Below are positions 7,990 through 16,945 of a stretch of 64,000 nucleotides of DNA, in pieces; within the stretch, counting starts at the first letter, position 1, and each line of letters starts with the position of its first letter. Source of the stretch: Thermus antranikianii DSM 12462 (GTDB taxonomy: Bacteria > Deinococcota > Deinococci > Deinococcales > Thermaceae); NCBI RefSeq assembly GCF_000423905.1, contig NZ_AUIW01000001.1, forward strand, positions 62,001-126,000, in the 5' to 3' direction. Made by a program: the position numbers and the translations under genes. A model generated the notes under the pieces. The model searched no databases, had not been told where the DNA came from, and saw only the letters and a program-made list of their open reading frames with translations.

Positions 7990-8751
7990 TCACCTCCTCT
8001 GCGCAAGCGAAAGGTAAGCCCCGGGGCCCACGATGGAGCGGCCCCCGTCCACGTAAAGGGCCTGGCCGGTGATATAGCTCGCCTCATCGGAGAGGAGGAA
8101 GAGGGCCGCCTGGGCCACCTCCTCGGGGCGGCCTTCCCGGCCAAGGGGGGTGGCCTCCACCTCTCGCCGCCATGCCCATTCGGGCAACCCCGTGGTCATC
8201 CGGGTGGCGATGAGGCCCGGGACGAGGACGTTAACCCGGATGCCCTTGCGGGCAAGCTCCAAGGCCAAGGTGCGGGCGAGGCCTACCACGGCCATTTTGC
8301 TCGCGGCGTAGTGGGCAAGGCCCAGGGCACCCAAGGCGGCCACGGAGCTGGTGAGGACGAGGCTTCCCCCCTCCATGGCCTCCCCCGCTTTTCGGGCCAC
8401 CAGGAAACTTCCCGTGAGGTTCACCCGGAGCACCCGTTCCCACTCCGCCAAGGGGAGCTTCCAAGAGAGGCCGCTATGGGCTATCCCCGCGAAGTGGGCC
8501 ACCCCGTGGAGCGTCCCGAACTCCTCCAAGGCCTCCCGGAAGGCCTCCTCCACCCCTTCGGGGACGCTTACATCGGCCACCACGGCCACCGCCTCCCCTT
8601 CCAGGGGAGCCACGGCCTCGGCCAAGGCCTCCTCCTCCACATCCACCGCCACGAGCCTAGCCCCTTCCCGGGCAAAGAGCTCCAAGGCCGCCCGGCCGAT
8701 GCCATGGGCCGCTCCGGTCACGAGCACGGTTTTGTCCGAGAGCCTCCCCAT
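7990..8751 (-). CDS. Short-chain dehydrogenase/reductase
   Basis: Probably an NAD(P)-dependent hydroxyacyl-CoA or alcohol dehydrogenase of 253 residues. It has TGAAHGIG for nucleotide binding, a Ser in LTSSVAALG and YAASK as the catalytic pair. The acidic residue after the second strand (AVDVEE) favours NAD over NADP. The start is ATG 8751, which shares a base with the upstream stop (TGATG); a frame running back to 9252 lies inside the serine hydrolase and is not genuine. Paired with the adjacent MaoC hydratase it would oxidise the hydrated intermediate. Confidence 0.85.
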   Translation of the reverse strand: MGRLSDKTVLVTGAAHGIGRAALELFAREGARLVAVDVEEEALAEAVAPLEGEAVAVVADVSVPEGVEEAFREALEEFGTLHGVAHFAGIAHSGLSWKLPLAEWERVLRVNLTGSFLVARKAGEAMEGGSLVLTSSVAALGALGLAHYAASKMAVVGLARTLALELARKGIRVNVLVPGLIATRMTTGLPEWAWRREVEATPLGREGRPEEVAQAALFLLSDEASYITGQALYVDGGRSIVGPGAYLSLAQRR

Positions 8752-9998
8752 CAGCGCAGGCTGGCGTAAACGGCGTTCCGGAAAAGCCCGGCGTAATAGG
8801 TGCGCCCCCCGGGGTTCTGCATCATGAAAACGCCGATGAGGCGTTCCTTGGGGTCCACGAAGAAGTAGGTGCCAAAAAGCCCCGCCCAGTAATAATCCCC
8901 CTTGGAGCCGGGCAAGGGGCTTCCCCCGTCCTCGAGGCGCACCGCCACCCCCAGGCCGAAGCCGTACCCGAAGCCGGGGAGGTAAGGGGCCCCCCGTTGT
9001 AGGGAGGGAAGGTAGAGGGGACCCAGGTGGTCCTGGGTGAGGAGCTCCACCCCCTTGCGGGAGAGGATGCGCCGTCCCCCAAACTCCCCGCCGTTCAACA
9101 GGGCCTGCAGAAAGCGGTGGTAGTCCTGGGCTGTGGCCACGGCGCCTGCCCCGCCGGAATAGCGCTTGGGCGCCTCCCGCACGTTCAGGGGAAGGGGGGT
9201 AGGGGTTCCCGTGAAGGGATCCCGCTCGGGAGGTTCCGCAACACGGCCCCACTTTTCCGGGGGCACCTGGAAGCCGCTATCCACCATGCCCAAGGGCCGG
9301 AAGATCCTTTCCTCCATGAGTTCGGCGAGGCTCTTGCCCGTGACCCTTTCCAGGAGGTGGCCGAGAAGGTCCGTGGAGTTGCCGTACTCCCAGAGGGTGC
9401 CAGGCTGGAACTGGAGGGGAAGGCGGGCGAGCTTGGCCAAAAACTCCTCCCGGGTCTGGTCCAGGGCGTCGGCGTTTACCTTGCGGTACTCCTGCTTCAC
9501 CAGGGAGTCAAAGAAGATGCCGTAGGTGATGCCCGAGGTGTGGCGCAGGAGGTCGTAGAGGGTGATGGGCCTTTGGGACGGCGCAAGCTCCAGCACCGGC
9601 CTTCCTTCGGGGCCTGCCCGCTCCACCCCCACCCGTATCTCCCGGAACTCGGGGAGGTAGAGGGCAAGGGGGTCCGTGAGGAAAAGCCGCCCCTCCTCCA
9701 CGAGCTGTAGGGCGAGAACCGAGGTCAAGGGCTTCGTCATGGAGTAGATGCGGAAGATGGCCTCCTTGGCCATGGGGGTCCGCGCCTTGGGGTCCAGGTA
9801 GCCCACCGCCTCGTGGAAGACCACCTGGCCGTTCCGTGCCACCAGGACCACCGCGCCGGGGAGCCGGCCCTGGGCTACCTCCGCCTCGAGGCGGGCCTTG
9901 AAGGCCTGGAGCACCCCGAGGTCCACCCCCTCCCGCACCTGGGCCAAGGCCAGGCCCAGGAGGGCCATGCCTAGCGCCAAAAGCCGCCAAAGCCGCAT
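8751..9998 (-). CDS. Secreted serine hydrolase, class C beta-lactamase/esterase family
   Basis: A penicillin-binding-protein-fold hydrolase. The likely start is ATG 9998 (MRLWRLLALG), giving an N-terminal signal peptide ending near ALAQ; a Shine-Dalgarno GAGGGTGG precedes it. Catalytic motifs seen are SMTK (SxxK, nucleophile Ser) and YGN (YxN). Length is 415 residues. In this family non-lactamase members are esterases or peptidases, so an extracytoplasmic esterase supplying acids to the operon is more likely than antibiotic resistance. Its placement inside a beta-oxidation-like operon supports that, but this is inference. Confidence 0.8.
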   Translation of the reverse strand: MRLWRLLALGMALLGLALAQVREGVDLGVLQAFKARLEAEVAQGRLPGAVVLVARNGQVVFHEAVGYLDPKARTPMAKEAIFRIYSMTKPLTSVLALQLVEEGRLFLTDPLALYLPEFREIRVGVERAGPEGRPVLELAPSQRPITLYDLLRHTSGITYGIFFDSLVKQEYRKVNADALDQTREEFLAKLARLPLQFQPGTLWEYGNSTDLLGHLLERVTGKSLAELMEERIFRPLGMVDSGFQVPPEKWGRVAEPPERDPFTGTPTPLPLNVREAPKRYSGGAGAVATAQDYHRFLQALLNGGEFGGRRILSRKGVELLTQDHLGPLYLPSLQRGAPYLPGFGYGFGLGVAVRLEDGGSPLPGSKGDYYWAGLFGTYFFVDPKERLIGVFMMQNPGGRTYYAGLFRNAVYASLR

Positions 9999-10005
9999 AC
10001 CACCC

Positions 10006-11151
10006 TCACCTCCCTGGGTCAAAAGCCTTCGTTCCCGTGAGGTGCGCCCCAATGATGAGCTTCTGCACCTCGCTTGTCCCCTCGTAGAGGGTCAGGATGC
10101 GGGCGTCCCGGTAGAGCCTGGCCACCTCGTACTCCTCAAAGAAGCCGTAGCCGCCGTGGACCTGGATGGCCCGGTAGGCCACCCGGTTGGCGGCCTCGGA
10201 GGCGTAGAGCTTGGCGAGGCTGGCCTCTAGGGTGTAGGGCTCCCCCTTGACCTTTTTCCAGGCCGCCTGGTAGGTGAGGAGCCTCGAGGCCTCCAGATCC
10301 AGCTTCATCTCCGCCAGGTGCTCCTGGACCAGTTGGAAACCGGCGATGGGCCGGCCAAACTGCCGCCTCTCCTTCACATAGGCAAGGGAAAGCGCCAACG
10401 CCCGCCCCATGAGCCCCACCGCCCCCGCCGCCAAGGAGATGCGGCCCGTGTCCAAGGTGGAAAGGGCGATCCTAAAGCCCTCCCCTTCCTGGCCCAACAC
10501 CCGCTCCTTGGGCACCCGCACCCCGTCCAGGAAGACCATGCCCGTGTCCGCCGCCCTCAGGCCGAGCTTCCCCTTCAAGGGGCTCGTGCGCACCCCATCC
10601 TGCCGCTCCACCAGGAAGCAGGTGATGCCCTTGGCCCCCTTGTCGGGGTCCGTCTTGGCGAAGATGAGGAAGACCTCGGCCACGTTGCCGTGGGAGATAA
10701 AGGTCTTCTGGCCTTCCAAGATGTAATGGTCGCCGTCCCTATAGGCCCGGGTGCGGAGGCTTGCGGCATCCGACCCCGCCTCGGGCTCGGTAAGGCCGAA
10801 GGCGCCAAGGACCTCTCCTCGGGCGAGGAGGGGTACATACCGCTTCTTTTGCGTCTCCGTGCCGTAGGTGAGGAGAGGGGTGAGGACCAGGCTCTGCTGC
10901 ACGGAGAGGATGGAGCGCAAGGAGGCGTAGCCTCCCATCTCCTCCAAAAGGGCAAGGTAGGCGAAGAAGTCCAGCCCCGCCCCGCCCAGGTCCTCGGGGA
11001 CGAAAACGCCTAGGAAGCCCAGCTCCCCCATACGCCGCACCAAGGGCCAGGGGAAGGCCTCCTTCTCCTCGTACTCCCTCAGGGCCGGGGCCGCCTCCTC
11101 CAGGAAGCGGCGGGCCAAGGCCCTAAGCTCCTTGTGCTCGGGTACTTCCAT
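10006..11151 (-). CDS. Acyl-CoA dehydrogenase
   Basis: FAD-dependent oxidation of acyl-CoA to 2-enoyl-CoA, passing electrons to ETF. The FAD/substrate segment GAFGLTEPEAGSDAASL is conserved, as are GLRAADTGMVFLDGVRVP and LYEGTSEVQK, whose Glu is at the MCAD/SCAD catalytic base position. Length 381 is typical. It overlaps the end of the TetR gene by 29 bases and is the first enzyme gene of the operon. Chain length preference cannot be read; ETF is encoded at 56847-58545. Confidence 0.92.
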   Translation of the reverse strand: MEVPEHKELRALARRFLEEAAPALREYEEKEAFPWPLVRRMGELGFLGVFVPEDLGGAGLDFFAYLALLEEMGGYASLRSILSVQQSLVLTPLLTYGTETQKKRYVPLLARGEVLGAFGLTEPEAGSDAASLRTRAYRDGDHYILEGQKTFISHGNVAEVFLIFAKTDPDKGAKGITCFLVERQDGVRTSPLKGKLGLRAADTGMVFLDGVRVPKERVLGQEGEGFRIALSTLDTGRISLAAGAVGLMGRALALSLAYVKERRQFGRPIAGFQLVQEHLAEMKLDLEASRLLTYQAAWKKVKGEPYTLEASLAKLYASEAANRVAYRAIQVHGGYGFFEEYEVARLYRDARILTLYEGTSEVQKLIIGAHLTGTKAFDPGR

Positions 11152-11713
11152 CCTCTAACCCCCTAAGGATCAGGTCGTGATAGGCGCGGGCCACCTCCAC
11201 CGCCCGCATGGGCCCTCCCGGGCGGAACCAGCGGATCATCCAGTTGAGGAGGGAGAGCACCGCCCGGCCCGTCAGGGCCACGTCCACGGGGCGGAAGACG
11301 CCCGCTTCCACGCCCCGCCGAAGGATGGCCCTAAGGTTCGCCTCGTGCCGGTCCCGAAGCCGGTTGGTGAGGGCCCGGTTTTCCGGGGAGAGGCTTTTTA
11401 TGCCCTGGAGCATGGTGACGAAGAAGGGGTAGTTCTCCTCAAAGTAGCGGGCATGGGCCTCCATGAAGCGGAGAAGCGCCTCTTTCGGGTCCGGGTGGGC
11501 CAGGGCCTCCTCCCCGGCCCGCACCAGGCCCTCCAGGGCCTGGAGGCTGATGGCCAAAAGGATCTCCTCCTTGCTCCGGAAGTGGTGGTAGAGGGCCGCT
11601 TTGGAAAGGCCCAGGGCTTGGGCGACGTCCTGGACGCTCGTGGCCTCGTAACCCTTCTCGGTGAAGAGTTTGGCGGCCTCCTCGAGGATGCGCACTTTCG
11701 TGGTGGTCACCAT
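11123..11713 (-). CDS. TetR-family repressor, probable PfmR-like regulator of acyl-CoA genes
   Basis: DNA-binding repressor with an N-terminal helix-turn-helix at about residues 26-46 (TSVQDVAQALGLSKAALYHHF) and a C-terminal ligand-binding domain (196 residues). It heads the acyl-CoA operon, and its promoter contains a palindromic operator 5 bases before the start codon. That operator fits the consensus TACCGACCGNTNGGTN that I recall for T. thermophilus PfmR, and the same site occurs upstream of 12064, 23047 and 35884. Autoregulation and control of those operons is inferred. The inducer is unknown; acyl-CoAs are usual for such proteins. Confidence 0.8.
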   Translation of the reverse strand: MVTTTKVRILEEAAKLFTEKGYEATSVQDVAQALGLSKAALYHHFRSKEEILLAISLQALEGLVRAGEEALAHPDPKEALLRFMEAHARYFEENYPFFVTMLQGIKSLSPENRALTNRLRDRHEANLRAILRRGVEAGVFRPVDVALTGRAVLSLLNWMIRWFRPGGPMRAVEVARAYHDLILRGLEDGSTRAQGA

Positions 11714-11717
11714 AGGT

Positions 11718-11769
11718 CACCGACCGGTCGGTAAGTTCCACGATAGCCTTATCCCTTCGCTTTTGTCAA
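11718..11769 (-). promoter_or_regulatory. Promoter and PfmR-type operator of the TetR/acyl-CoA operon
   Basis: On the minus strand, TTGACA (11764-11769) and TATCGT (11740-11745) are 18 bases apart. Immediately downstream is TACCGACCGGTCGGTG (11718-11733), which contains a 14-base perfect palindrome and matches TACCGACCGNTNGGTN at every fixed position. The site covers the expected transcription start, so a bound repressor would block initiation. Confidence 0.75.
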
Positions 11770-11927
11770 GCTTGACCCAAAGGGTGCTAGACCACCTGCG
11801 GGAAGTTCTGCAAGGTGCCGGCCATGGGCCCCGGCGGTGCGGGCGTGGGTCGGAGGGGGTGGGCCCTATCCCCGTTGCGGGTGTTCCCCCCGCCTCTGGG
11901 GTGTACCCCGGACAAGCCCGGGTGGAC

Positions 11928-11976
11928 TTGACAGGGGCGGAGGGGGCAGATTAGCATGATAACCAACCGGTCGGTA
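11928..11976 (+). promoter_or_regulatory. Promoter and PfmR-type operator of the Liv/acyl-CoA ligase operon
   Basis: TTGACA at 11928-11933 and TAGCAT at 11952-11957 are 18 bases apart. The operator at 11961-11976, read on the minus strand as TACCGACCGGTTGGTT, matches the consensus at every fixed position and overlaps the expected start point near 11964. The leader to the first gene is about 100 bases. Confidence 0.75.
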
Positions 11977-12063
11977 AGTTCGGGCGCGCTTTCCATGCGG
12001 GCCAGGGTCTACACCTAGCAGGCTTACTTAGGCGCGCCCCACCGGTGGAAGGGAGGGAGGCTG

Positions 12064-13362
12064 ATGGGGCGTAGCTGGACCAAGACAAGCCTCTTGGTGT
12101 TGCTGGCCACCCTGGGGGGGTCCGCCTTCGCCCAGGTCATTCGCGTGGGCGTGGTGGGCCCTATGGCGTTCGTTCAAGGGGAGCACACGTGGTACGGGGC
12201 CACCCTAGCGGCGGAGGAGATCAACCGGGAAGGCGGGGTGGTGGTGGGCGGCCGGGCGTTCCGAATTGAGCTCGTTCGCGTGGACACCAACGAGATCACC
12301 AGCGTGACGGATGCTGCCACCGCCGTGGAACGGGCCATCACGGCCCAAAGGGTGGACTTCCTCATCGGGGGCTTTCGCAGCGAAGCTGTCCTGGCCATGA
12401 CCGAGGTAGCGGCGGACTACAAGAAGCCTTTCCTCATCACGGGTGCCGCCCTAGACGGCATCCTCGCTGGCCGGGTGGATCGCAACTACGAGCGCTTCAA
12501 GTACCTTTTCCGCGTGAGCCCCAACAAATCCAGCGACCTGGCACGCACCTCCCTGCTCCTCTTAGGAGAGGTGGTGCAGGCGATGCGCCAACAGCTCAAC
12601 CTGCCCAAGCCCAAGGTGGCCATCCTGGCCGAACGGGCCGCCTGGGCCGATCCCCTGGTGGAAACGGCAAGCCGCCTCATCGCCGCCCCACCCCCCCAAG
12701 GGTACGGGGCCGAGGTGGTGGGGGTCTGGCGGCCCTCGGCCACGGCCACGGACGTCACGCCTGAGCTCACCGCCATCCAGCGGGCCCAAGCCCAGGTGAT
12801 CTACACGGTCCTCTCGGGGCCCGTAGGGGTACCTTTTGGCCGGGACTGGGGTAGGCTCAAGATCCCCGCCGCCCCCGTGGGAATCAATGTGGAAGCCCAG
12901 CAGGAAACGTGGCTCCAGGCCACAGACGGACTGGGGGCTTATGTGGCCACGCTGAACACCCTGGCCCCGGGCGTGGCCATAACGCCCAAGACCCTTCCCT
13001 TCATCAGCAACTTCCAGAGCCGTTTCAAGCGCTTCCCCATCTACACGGCCAGCGGGGCCTACGTGGCCCTCCACCTCCTGAAGGAGGCCATCCTCCGGGC
13101 GGGGAGCCTGGAAGCCGAGGCGGTGGTCAAGGCCCTCGAGGCCACGGACCACGTGGGCCCCTCGGGCAGGATTGTCTTTGACAAGGTGCATGACGTCACC
13201 TGGGGCCCTGGGTACACCACGGGCCTGGGCGTCCAGTGGGTGGGGAACCGGATGCAGGCCTTCTGGCCCCGGGCTTGGCGCGCGGGGGACCGGGTGGTGG
13301 GGTATGCGGGCGTGCGGCCCTACCAGCTCCCTCCCTGGGTGGTGGAGGCCTGGAGGCGGTAG
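12064..13362 (+). CDS. Liv-type ABC transporter substrate-binding protein
   Basis: Periplasmic binding protein of the branched-chain amino acid (LivK/HAAT) type, 432 residues, with a Sec signal peptide (MGRSWTKTSLLVLLATL... cleaved after AFAQ). The lobe begins IRVGVVGPMAFVQG, typical of type I periplasmic folds. It is the first gene of a six-gene operon ending at 18426 with two permeases, two ATPases and an acyl-CoA ligase. The ligase and the operator shared with fatty-acid genes suggest the ligand is an organic or aromatic acid rather than leucine. That is inference, and an amino acid ligand remains possible. Confidence 0.85.
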   Translation: MGRSWTKTSLLVLLATLGGSAFAQVIRVGVVGPMAFVQGEHTWYGATLAAEEINREGGVVVGGRAFRIELVRVDTNEITSVTDAATAVERAITAQRVDFLIGGFRSEAVLAMTEVAADYKKPFLITGAALDGILAGRVDRNYERFKYLFRVSPNKSSDLARTSLLLLGEVVQAMRQQLNLPKPKVAILAERAAWADPLVETASRLIAAPPPQGYGAEVVGVWRPSATATDVTPELTAIQRAQAQVIYTVLSGPVGVPFGRDWGRLKIPAAPVGINVEAQQETWLQATDGLGAYVATLNTLAPGVAITPKTLPFISNFQSRFKRFPIYTASGAYVALHLLKEAILRAGSLEAEAVVKALEATDHVGPSGRIVFDKVHDVTWGPGYTTGLGVQWVGNRMQAFWPRAWRAGDRVVGYAGVRPYQLPPWVVEAWRR

Positions 13363-14226
13363 ATGCTCGCCGCCATCTTGGTCAACGGGCTGGTCCTAAG
13401 CGGGATCTACGGCATGTTGGCCCTGGGATTCGCCCTCACCTACGGGGTGGCCCGCATCCTCAACCTAGCCCATACGGCCTTTTACATGGCCGCCTCTTAT
13501 GCCCTCTTATTCCTCCTGGGATACACGGGCTTCCTCCCCGCCGCCTTCCTCGCCGCCCTTTTGGTCCTGGGCCTTGCCCTCCTCGCCTACAGGTTTTTCC
13601 TTGAGCCTTTGCGGGAACACGAGGCCACCATCCTCATCGTTACCATCGCCATAGCCCTCCTCCTCCAAGAGGTTCTCCTCCTCCTTTTCGGGGGGCACTT
13701 CCGTTCCGTGCCAGCCCTCCTGCCCGGCTTCGTGGAGATCCTGGGGGTCCGGGTGGCGCAGCAGGCGCTCCTCGCCCTGGCGTTCGCCGCTCTCGTCCTC
13801 CTTTTGGCCTGGGCCTTCCTCAAAGGGAGCCGCGTTGGGCTTGCCATCCGGGCCGCCGCCCAGGATATGGAGGCGGCGGAACTGGTGGGGGTAAGCCTCT
13901 CCCGGGCTGGGTACTGGGCCGTGGGCCTGGGGGCCCTCTTGGCCACTCTGGCGGGCCTTGCCGTGGCCCCCATGGCCACCTTGGAGCCCCACATGTGGAC
14001 CGCTCCCCTCCTGGTGGTGCTGGCGGCGGTGGTCCTGGGGGGCCTGGGAAGCCTTCTAGGAGCCCTCTTGGGAGCCTTGATTCTGGCTTTCGCCGAGGTG
14101 GTGGTGGTGAACCTGGTGCCTGGGGGCGCCTTCCTGCGCACCGCCGTGGCCCTTTTGGTGCTGGTTCTGGTACTGGTGTTCAAACCCGAGGGCCTTTTCG
14201 GCGCATCCTTTGCGGAGGAGCGATGA
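13363..14226 (+). CDS. Liv-type ABC transporter permease (LivH-like)
   Basis: Inner-membrane permease of 287 residues, almost entirely hydrophobic with about eight predicted helices. The family signature appears as LTYGVARILNLAHTAFYM near the N-terminus. Start ATG 13363 directly follows the stop of the binding-protein gene. It should form the translocation channel with the LivM-like partner, whose start codon overlaps its stop (ATGA). Confidence 0.88.
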   Translation: MLAAILVNGLVLSGIYGMLALGFALTYGVARILNLAHTAFYMAASYALLFLLGYTGFLPAAFLAALLVLGLALLAYRFFLEPLREHEATILIVTIAIALLLQEVLLLLFGGHFRSVPALLPGFVEILGVRVAQQALLALAFAALVLLLAWAFLKGSRVGLAIRAAAQDMEAAELVGVSLSRAGYWAVGLGALLATLAGLAVAPMATLEPHMWTAPLLVVLAAVVLGGLGSLLGALLGALILAFAEVVVVNLVPGGAFLRTAVALLVLVLVLVFKPEGLFGASFAEER

Positions 14227-15284
14227 CCAGTCCCCTGCGCATCTGGTCCGTCCCGTGGCTCCTACGTTTCCTTAGGTACGAGGTCTTCGCCCTGCCGAGC
14301 CGGGTTATCGCTCTGCTTTTCATCCTCTTCCTCCTCCTCTTCCCCCTTTTCTCGCAAGACCCTTACCTCCTGCGCATCCTCACCCTGTCCGGCCTTTTCG
14401 CCCTCTATGCGGCGAGCTGGGACCTCCTCTCGGGCTACACCGGCCAGGTGAGCCTGGGCCACGCCTTCTTCTTTGGCATCTCGGGGTACACCTCCGCCCT
14501 GCTGGGCCGGGAACTCGGTCTAGCCCCTTGGGCCACCATTCCCTTGGGGGCCACGTTGGCTACCCTTGCGGGCCTTCTCGTGGGCTTACCCTCCCTTCGG
14601 GTAAAGGGACCCTACCTCTCCCTGATCACCCTGGCCTTTCCCATCCTGGCGCTCGGGTTCATCTTCCTCTTTCCGGACTTCACGGGAGGGGAGCTGGGGC
14701 TTTCGGGGCTTCCCCGCCTTGGCCAGAGCCGCCTAGAGGAGTACTACCTGGTCACCCTCACCATGCTTGTTTCCGTCTACATTCTCTGGAGGATAGCCAA
14801 CTCCCGGGTGGGCCTCGTCTTCCACGCCCTAAGGGAGGATGAAGCCGCGGTGCGCATGGTAGGGGTGAACACCGTGGCCTACAAGCTCCTGGCCTTTGCC
14901 GTAAGCGCCTTCTTCGCCGGACTGGCAGGAGGGCTTTACGCCCACTACCTGCGGGTGGCGGGCCCGGATAGCCTGTCGCTTTTTAACTCCATTCAGCCCG
15001 TTATCTGGACGGTTTTTGGCGGTATCGCCACCATCTACGGCCCCGTGGCGGGCACCTTCCTCCTTGTGCCCCTTCTGGAGGTGTTGCGGGTGGCCGAGGA
15101 GTGGCGCATGGTGGGGTTTGCCGTCCTCATCCTCCTGGTCATGCGCTTCCTGCCCCAGGGGGTGGTGCGGGGGGTGCTGGACCGCCTCGAGGAGGAGTGC
15201 CCCCGGTGCAAGGTCCGCAACCCCTTCACCCGAAGGCGGTGCCGCGTTTGTGGCGTGGAGATGCGCTTGGAGGTGCGGGCATGA
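14223..15284 (+). CDS. Liv-type ABC transporter permease (LivM-like) with C-terminal zinc-ribbon tail
   Basis: Second permease of the transporter, 353 residues. Start ATG 14223 overlaps the previous stop; an in-frame extension back to 13995 lies inside livH. The core has LivM hallmarks (SGYTGQVSLGHAFFFGISGY). The protein ends in an added cytosolic tail with two CxxC pairs, CPRC and CRVC, eleven residues apart between the second and third cysteines. This looks like a zinc ribbon and is not a normal part of LivM. The tail could contact the ATPases or the ligase encoded next; its function is unknown. Confidence 0.85.
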   Translation: MTSPLRIWSVPWLLRFLRYEVFALPSRVIALLFILFLLLFPLFSQDPYLLRILTLSGLFALYAASWDLLSGYTGQVSLGHAFFFGISGYTSALLGRELGLAPWATIPLGATLATLAGLLVGLPSLRVKGPYLSLITLAFPILALGFIFLFPDFTGGELGLSGLPRLGQSRLEEYYLVTLTMLVSVYILWRIANSRVGLVFHALREDEAAVRMVGVNTVAYKLLAFAVSAFFAGLAGGLYAHYLRVAGPDSLSLFNSIQPVIWTVFGGIATIYGPVAGTFLLVPLLEVLRVAEEWRMVGFAVLILLVMRFLPQGVVRGVLDRLEEECPRCKVRNPFTRRRCRVCGVEMRLEVRA

Positions 15285-16945
15285 CGGAGGTCTATTGGGA
15301 ACGCCCTTGGCTTCGCTTCTACCCTCCCACCACGCCCAAAGAAGTTCCCCTTCCCGTAGGGAGCGTCAGCCAGCAGGTGGAGGAGGCCTTCCTGCGCTTC
15401 GGCGGGAAGACCGCCTTGGTCTACTACGGGCGCACCTACCGCTACGCCGACCTCCACGAGGCCATACGCCGCTTTGCCGGAGGGCTTAAGGGCCTAGGCC
15501 TTAGGCCGGGAGACCGGGTGGGCCTTTACCTGGCCAACAGTCCCCAGTTCGCCGTGGCCTACCTGGGCATCCTTTGGGCGGGGGGTGTGGTGGTGCCGGT
15601 AAGCCCCCTTTATACCTCCCACGAGCTCCGGCACCAGCTTTTAGACTCAGGCGCCCGCTTCCTCGTGGTCCAGGACGCCCTTCTGGAAAACGCCGAGCGG
15701 GCAGGGGTGGAGCTGGAGGGGAAGGTGGTGGTTTCCCTTTGGGAGGCCCTGCCCTCCTGGCAGAGGCTCCTGGTACGCCGCCTCCCCGTGCCCCGGGGCC
15801 CTGGAGTCTATACCTTCTCCGACCTCCTGCGGGCAAACCCCCTTCCTGCCCCAGAACCCCGACAGGGCGAGGACCTGGCCGCCCTCCCCTACACCGGGGG
15901 CACCACGGGTCTGCCCAAGGGGGTGCGGATTACCCACCACAACCTTCTCGCCGCCCACCGGATGATCCAGAGCTTCAACCCCTTCGGCCCAGGGAGCACC
16001 CTCCTAGCCTTTCTGCCCTTCTACCACATCTACGGCCAGGTGGTCCTCCTCCTTGGGGGGCTCCTTTCCGGGGCCCGGCTTTTGGTCTTTTCCACGCCCG
16101 ACCCCGACTGGATCCTGGAGGCCATGGTGCGCTACCGGGCCACCCACTTCTTCGGCGTCCCTTCCCTGTACGAGCTCCTCCGGGACCACCCCAGGACCCA
16201 CTGGGTGGATTGGAAGCGCCTCGAGGTGGTCCTAAGCGGGGCCGACACGCTGCACGAGGCCACGGCGGAGGCCTTTTTCCAGCGCACCGGCCGGGAGGTC
16301 GCCGAAGGCTACGGGATGACGGAAACCTCCGCCGCAAGCCACGTCAACCCCAGGGAACGGGTCAAGCGAGGGTCCTTTGGCATCCCCTTGCCCTGCGTCC
16401 AGGCCCTGGTGGTGGACCCCGACACCCTCGAGCCCGTCCCCGTGGGGGAGGTGGGGGAGCTTGCCCTTGCCGGCCCCAACGTCACCCAGGGTTACTGGCA
16501 ACGGGAAGAGGAGAACGCCAAAAGCTTCTTCAGGGAACGCGGACTCCGCTTCTTCCGCACGGGAGACCTGGTGCGCATGGACGAGGAGGGGTACTTCCAC
16601 TTCTACGACCGGGCCAAGGACATGATCAAGTACAAGGGCCGGCCCGTCTTCCCTCGGGAGATTGAAGAGGCTTTGCGGGCCCACCCCTTGGTAAAGGCGG
16701 CGGGAGTGATCGGGGTGCCGGACCCCAAGGTGGGGGCTTACCCCAAGGCCTACGTGGTCCTGGAACCCGAGGCTCGGGGCAAGGTGACGGAGGAGGACCT
16801 GCTCAGCTTCCTGAGGGAGCGCCTTGCCCCCTACAAGCTTCCCCGAGAGATAGAGTTCCGCGGGGAGCTTCCCAAAACCGACGTGGGCAAGGTCTCCCGC
16901 CGGGAGCTTAGGGAGGAGGTGGAGGGTGGCGCTCTTGGAGGCTAG
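15281..16945 (+). CDS. AMP-forming acyl-CoA synthetase embedded in the Liv operon
   Basis: Adenylate-forming ligase of 554 residues that activates a carboxylic acid to its CoA ester. Motifs are YTGGTTGLPKG (phosphate binding), GYGMTETSA (adenylate) and DRAKDMIKYKG before the C-terminal domain with its catalytic Lys near KTDVGKVSRR. Start ATG 15281 overlaps the livM stop, and its end overlaps livG by 20 bases. Placement between permease and ATPase genes suggests it traps the imported acid as a CoA thioester. Its closest family resemblance is to long-chain/medium-chain FadD-like ligases, not PaaK. Confidence 0.88.
   Translation: MTEVYWERPWLRFYPPTTPKEVPLPVGSVSQQVEEAFLRFGGKTALVYYGRTYRYADLHEAIRRFAGGLKGLGLRPGDRVGLYLANSPQFAVAYLGILWAGGVVVPVSPLYTSHELRHQLLDSGARFLVVQDALLENAERAGVELEGKVVVSLWEALPSWQRLLVRRLPVPRGPGVYTFSDLLRANPLPAPEPRQGEDLAALPYTGGTTGLPKGVRITHHNLLAAHRMIQSFNPFGPGSTLLAFLPFYHIYGQVVLLLGGLLSGARLLVFSTPDPDWILEAMVRYRATHFFGVPSLYELLRDHPRTHWVDWKRLEVVLSGADTLHEATAEAFFQRTGREVAEGYGMTETSAASHVNPRERVKRGSFGIPLPCVQALVVDPDTLEPVPVGEVGELALAGPNVTQGYWQREEENAKSFFRERGLRFFRTGDLVRMDEEGYFHFYDRAKDMIKYKGRPVFPREIEEALRAHPLVKAAGVIGVPDPKVGAYPKAYVVLEPEARGKVTEEDLLSFLRERLAPYKLPREIEFRGELPKTDVGKVSRRELREEVEGGALGG

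Larger units (their letters stand above)
11714..12063. other. 350-base divergent regulatory region
   Basis: Separates the leftward TetR operon from the rightward Liv operon. It holds two promoter-operator units (described separately) and a perfect 12-base palindrome GTCAAGCTTGAC at 11765-11776 that overlaps the leftward -35 box. The stretch 11778-11927 is GC-rich with no open frame I would call, and 11977-12050 is an untranslated leader of the Liv operon with no recognisable riboswitch or RNA fold. Confidence 0.6.

Noticed and set aside
7990-9252. A 420-residue frame for the SDR gene extending into the serine hydrolase gene
   Set aside because: The extra N-terminal part is low-complexity shadow sequence; the SDR fold begins at ATG 8751, where the start overlaps the upstream stop.
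8751-9998. Annotation of the serine hydrolase as an antibiotic-resistance beta-lactamase
   Set aside because: SxxK and YxN motifs are shared by esterases and peptidases of the same fold, and the acyl-CoA operon context gives no support for resistance.
11765-11776. GTCAAGCTTGAC palindrome as a separate operator
   Set aside because: It is explained largely by the leftward -35 box TTGACA and a chance partner; there is no second copy in the other promoters.
11777-11930. A possible small gene or riboswitch in the divergent gap
   Set aside because: Short frames there lack a ribosome site and plausible composition, and I could not trace a known riboswitch core.
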